From the NCBI GenBank assembly GCA_028554755.1, contig JAPTOF010000003.1, forward strand, positions 186,001-250,000: 64,000 nt of DNA, written 5' to 3'. Shown here piece after piece: positions 60,601-64,000 of the stretch (position 1 is the stretch's first letter; every line of letters begins with the position of its first letter). The notes under the pieces were generated by a model. That model had not been told where the DNA came from and did no database searches. It saw only the letters and a list, made by a program, of their open reading frames with translations. Source of the stretch: Cordia subcordata (taxonomy: Eukaryota > Streptophyta > Magnoliopsida > Boraginales > Cordiaceae). Made by a program: the position numbers and the translations under genes.

Positions 60601-63600
60601 ACGAAATTAGGAGGACAGGAAAGCGAGAAGAGAACAGCATCAATTCAGTGAAATAATGACGAGATATCAAAGTCTCTATGCAGTAGAATCATCATGGTTT
60701 TTGCAATAGACATTTAGGATGTTTCAAACATCATACATTTGGTACTAAAGTTCTGCGGTAAAAACAGGACAACAAGAACTCTGTTATCAATAGGACGAAA
60801 ATGTCTACAACAGTTGCTCCATGTTCTGTTGCTACGCACTAAAATATGAGTTAATGCATTATTCCTCCATCCCTCTGCATTTGTTAAGATCTCAAAAGCT
60901 GATCAAAGTCAAACTAATTTCTTTAAGTCATTCTAACACTTTAATTGGTAATACGCATGCATTAGTAAAGTTAATGCTTAAGTTGGTCCTGAGATAAAAT
61001 CCCCCTCTCCCAACTTCAAAAGGTCTGCTAAAAGAGAGCGGGGGGTGGGGAGGGGAAGATAGTCCAATTTCCAGTTAGAAGAAAACATCACCATAGCCAA
61101 TTATTCATGCTACCTTCCCACATAAAGCTAATTAATAATAACACAGAATATTGCCTTTTCCAGCTAAGACTGTATATCAGATGACTGCCAGAGACAATAT
61201 TTGTCTTTCATATACTGCCGTTTAGCAAATGAAGAAATTCTAAAGCATTTGTGGTTAATGATAATTGAAACACCTCCCATCTTCACTTGATGTTCATAAA
61301 CAATCAAAATAAGCAAACCTTTAGCATATAACAGAGCATTTAGATGCTTAAAGAAATGTAAGGTGCAAATTCTCTGACCAAAGTCATTCATATAAAGAGT
61401 CAGGTGGTTCCAGCTAAATGTTCGGTAAGATATTCCAAACAGAGACTAACATGGCAATATCAGTAAACTTTGCCCTTACATGCAATTTCTTAGCCACTAA
61501 ATGTTTTGTTGAACCAATTTAATAACCTAAATGAATCCCAGAAGACAGATGTACAACAAGTTAGCCACGACTAACCTATCAGTGACAACAACTTTCCTCT
61601 TCAGTGGACAACTTGATCTGTTGCAACACAGGAGAATAATCATTAAGAAGAAAACCGAAAGATCAGTAAAAGAGAAACAAAGAAACAGGGAAACATAAGG
61701 GAAAAAGGGCGCACAGTAATGCATCAAGGTGATTCATGTTGCAGTGCCTGTAGACAAAAGTTTCTATAGTTTGTAGCTTGTGAGCAAGACGAATACCATC
61801 AATTATTGATGCATGGTTCAGAGCATCAGAAAAGATGGCAATCCTTTCATCTTTCAAAGGTTTACCACCTTCAGCTGAAAGAGAACCAAGATCTCCTAAT
61901 GCCGTCATGAAGGCCATATTAGCTGAAAAGCCTGTAGGACAAAGAAGGCAATCCTAATATGTAGCAGTAGAAGAACAACTCATCAGCTCTTCAACCATTG
62001 GCTTCGATACATTTATACATTACAAACATCAGCATGAAAACTTTTTTTGAGAAGTAACATCAGCATTGAGACGATGGAAGGCTTCACAAAATATAACATG
62101 GCTACAATATTAAATGCATATAAGTTGAAAAACAAGCCCCCTGCATTGAACTACTTATAACAGAAATGATATTTTTTCCTTAGCTTTTGCAGATTGGCAA
62201 GCATACTACTAAATTCTTTAACCATAAGACTTGCATTTCAGAAAGAAATAAAAACTACAATTATAAGCCTACTGTGGAAATTCAGAACAAATCGACCTCT
62301 CTGATAAGTTTAAAACAGAAAACGATGTTGAATCTCCAGTCCATAATAATTCTGAAGATCAAGTACAATCTCTTAACTAGAAAGGTGTAACATTTTTCTA
62401 ATCCAAATTCAAGATACATTATCTAGCTGAAGATGAAATTGTAATTTTAAACCACAAAATGAGGAACACAGTTAGAGCGTGACTAGGCTTGTGCTATCCA
62501 TGTCTGATTCATATGCAAATAATCGTTATTGAAACTTAATATTCCAAAAAGAGCAAGTGCATCCCCTGCACTGCAGATCAATATTTGCAGCCAGAGTATA
62601 GAGAAGACTGAAGAAAGCACATACCTCTTTCTTTTTCAAGTATGCCAAGGATGACTCCAGCAACCTGTGATAACTTGTATATCCACATATCAATGCTGAA
62701 CCTCTTGGTCCCATCCCATGTTCCTGGGCTGCCTGAATTTTTTAGGGAACCCAAATAAATTAGCCAAGCACCTTCATCAATCTCTCGAGCGTAGTCCCAG
62801 GTAAAGAAGCTCAAAATTTTCAAAAGCAAAGGAGACATGCCTTTATAGCTGCCTTGATAACGGTTGGGTGAGAACTCAAACCCATGTAATCATTTCCAGA
62901 GAAGACAAGTAACTTTTTGAATTTTCCACCAGTCACCTCCATACCACCACTATCAGCCTCATCATTTCCACTGGCATCATCCCCTATGTAACATAACATA
63001 ACATAACACGTGCAACATGTCAATCGGCACGAAAACATATCACAGATAATAACAACTTTATACCATTCTTTTCTTCATTTACTTATTATTTGAATCCTGG
63101 CAATTTTTATTTGAATCCTGGCAATTTTTATTTGAATCCTGGCAATTTTTGAACCATGAACAATCAGTTTTTGGCCTTGCTGTAACTATTATTGGTCTAT
63201 AATATCAACAATTATGTAAAAGGGATCCATTTTTCTTCAATAATTACCGGTTCAGCAATTCAGCTTCTCCCTTAGACATTGCACTCTATCAATTGCTAAA
63301 CTTTTTGAACATCAAGACATACAACAATCTATTGCATGCAAAGAAAGACGAACAGATTATGGATTCAAATAATTATTCTTTTAACCCTTTTCTGCAGCTC
63401 CTCATTTTTCATATTAGAATATCCTAAAACAAAAAACAAAAATGGCATGTTTTAACCAATGGGGAAAACAAATAAGCATCCAAAGAAAAGCTAATTGGAC
63501 CAAAATAATGAAAATGTACACCGCATTATATATGAACTCCAAAATTCGCTGTCAATTTAGAAATCCATTAAAGTAAAACGTAAAAAAAAAAAAAAAAAAA

Positions 63601-64000
63601 AAGCAAAGAAACGCTAATTGGACGAAAATATCAAAATGTGCACAGCATATGATGAAAACACCCCCATCAACTGACATATGGTAATAATATTTTCACGATA
63701 ATCAAACGGTAACGCGCAAATTCGGCAAAACACGAAACTCGTTATAGCATTTTAGCAAAAAAAAATGAGGAAAAGATAAGAGAATACCGGAACTGGAGAC
63801 GTTATGCAGCCACTTGTGATAGGTGACGTCGGAAATCTCGACTTGTACAGATGCTCTGTCCCATTGCTGCAAACCATCGAAAAATTCGTAATCACTTTCA
63901 GCATCAGAAGCCTTGTGGGGAGGTTTAGATGGGAGATTAATGGGTCTGAGAGAGCGCAGCAGTTTTTTAGCGTCGAGTTTAGAGAGCGCTTCTTCGACCC
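57666..64000 (-). CDS. BIOF: 8-amino-7-oxononanoate synthase (KAPA synthase), biotin biosynthesis; start codon outside window
   Basis: Eleven exons: beyond 64000-63788, 62983-62841, 62732-62625, 61953-61715, 61617-61576, 60515-60428, 59953-59820, 59344-59256, 58849-58699, 58572-58504, 57789-57666; 465 residues visible. About ten N-terminal residues are missing compared with the Arabidopsis enzyme. This PLP enzyme joins pimeloyl-CoA and alanine to make KAPA, the first committed step of biotin synthesis. Motifs: FSGNDYMGLSSHPT, MGPRGSALICGYTSYHRLLE, CPTGFSANMA, DALNHASIIDG, SLFSMDGDFAPL, the LLVIDDAHATFVCG aspartate motif and the PLP lysine in GTLSKAAGCHGGF. The C-terminus is AKL, a type 1 peroxisomal signal, in line with peroxisomal KAPA synthase in plants. 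Intron 2 uses a GC donor (62840-62839); no GT nearby keeps the frame. Confidence 0.95.

Overview
This window is nuclear DNA of a flowering plant, most likely a eudicot. It is AT-rich, its genes are split by many GT-AG introns, and it carries MITEs, LTR fragments and plant-only gene families (USP/kinase/U-box proteins, DYAD/AMEIOTIC1, STP hexose carriers, plant-type ceramide kinase, plant BIOF). I cannot name the species. Exon coordinates below were derived by hand from splice sites, reading frame and protein similarity remembered from the families. Every intact model closes in frame.

Layout. (1) 0.2-5 kb: a decayed U-box kinase copy on the minus strand, holding a hAT-type MITE and bordered by a probable solo LTR. 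(2) 6.3-11.3 kb: an intact USP-kinase-U-box gene (minus, 9 exons). (3) 14.3-16.1 kb: Derlin (minus, 7 exons). (4) 16.8-24.9 kb: ceramide kinase (minus, 13 exons). (5) 25.9-50.0 kb: an array of paired sugar transporter (STP, minus) and quinone oxidoreductase (QOR, plus) genes. It holds STP1, QOR1, an STP remnant, QOR2, STP2 and a QOR3 remnant, with an RGLG retropseudogene between STP1 and QOR1. (6) 51.8-57.0 kb: a DYAD/SWI1/AM1 meiosis gene (plus, 11 exons). (7) 57.7 kb to the right edge: 8-amino-7-oxononanoate synthase for biotin synthesis (minus, 11 exons, only the first few codons outside the window).

The most interesting structure is the tandem array. Units at about 34.45-42.31 kb and 42.31-50.04 kb are copies of one [STP - QOR - downstream] block. 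The first unit has lost almost all of its STP, and the second has lost QOR exons 2-5. Each deletion has a short-microhomology junction that can be read directly, so the duplication has been partly undone by complementary losses. Other unusual points are a MITE inserted in a transit-peptide exon, loss of the transit peptide from QOR1, a duplicated 66-bp coiled-coil exon in DYAD, a GC-AG intron and a C-terminal AKL peroxisomal signal in the biotin enzyme, and an 81-bp stop-free intron in STP2.

The genes do not form one pathway. From memory, the U-box kinase, ceramide kinase and DYAD genes keep the order of Arabidopsis At5g51270, At5g51290 and At5g51330, so the backbone looks like conserved synteny into which the STP/QOR array expanded. 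I found no convincing tRNA, rRNA, miRNA or CRISPR, and nothing I would call a wholly new biological system.
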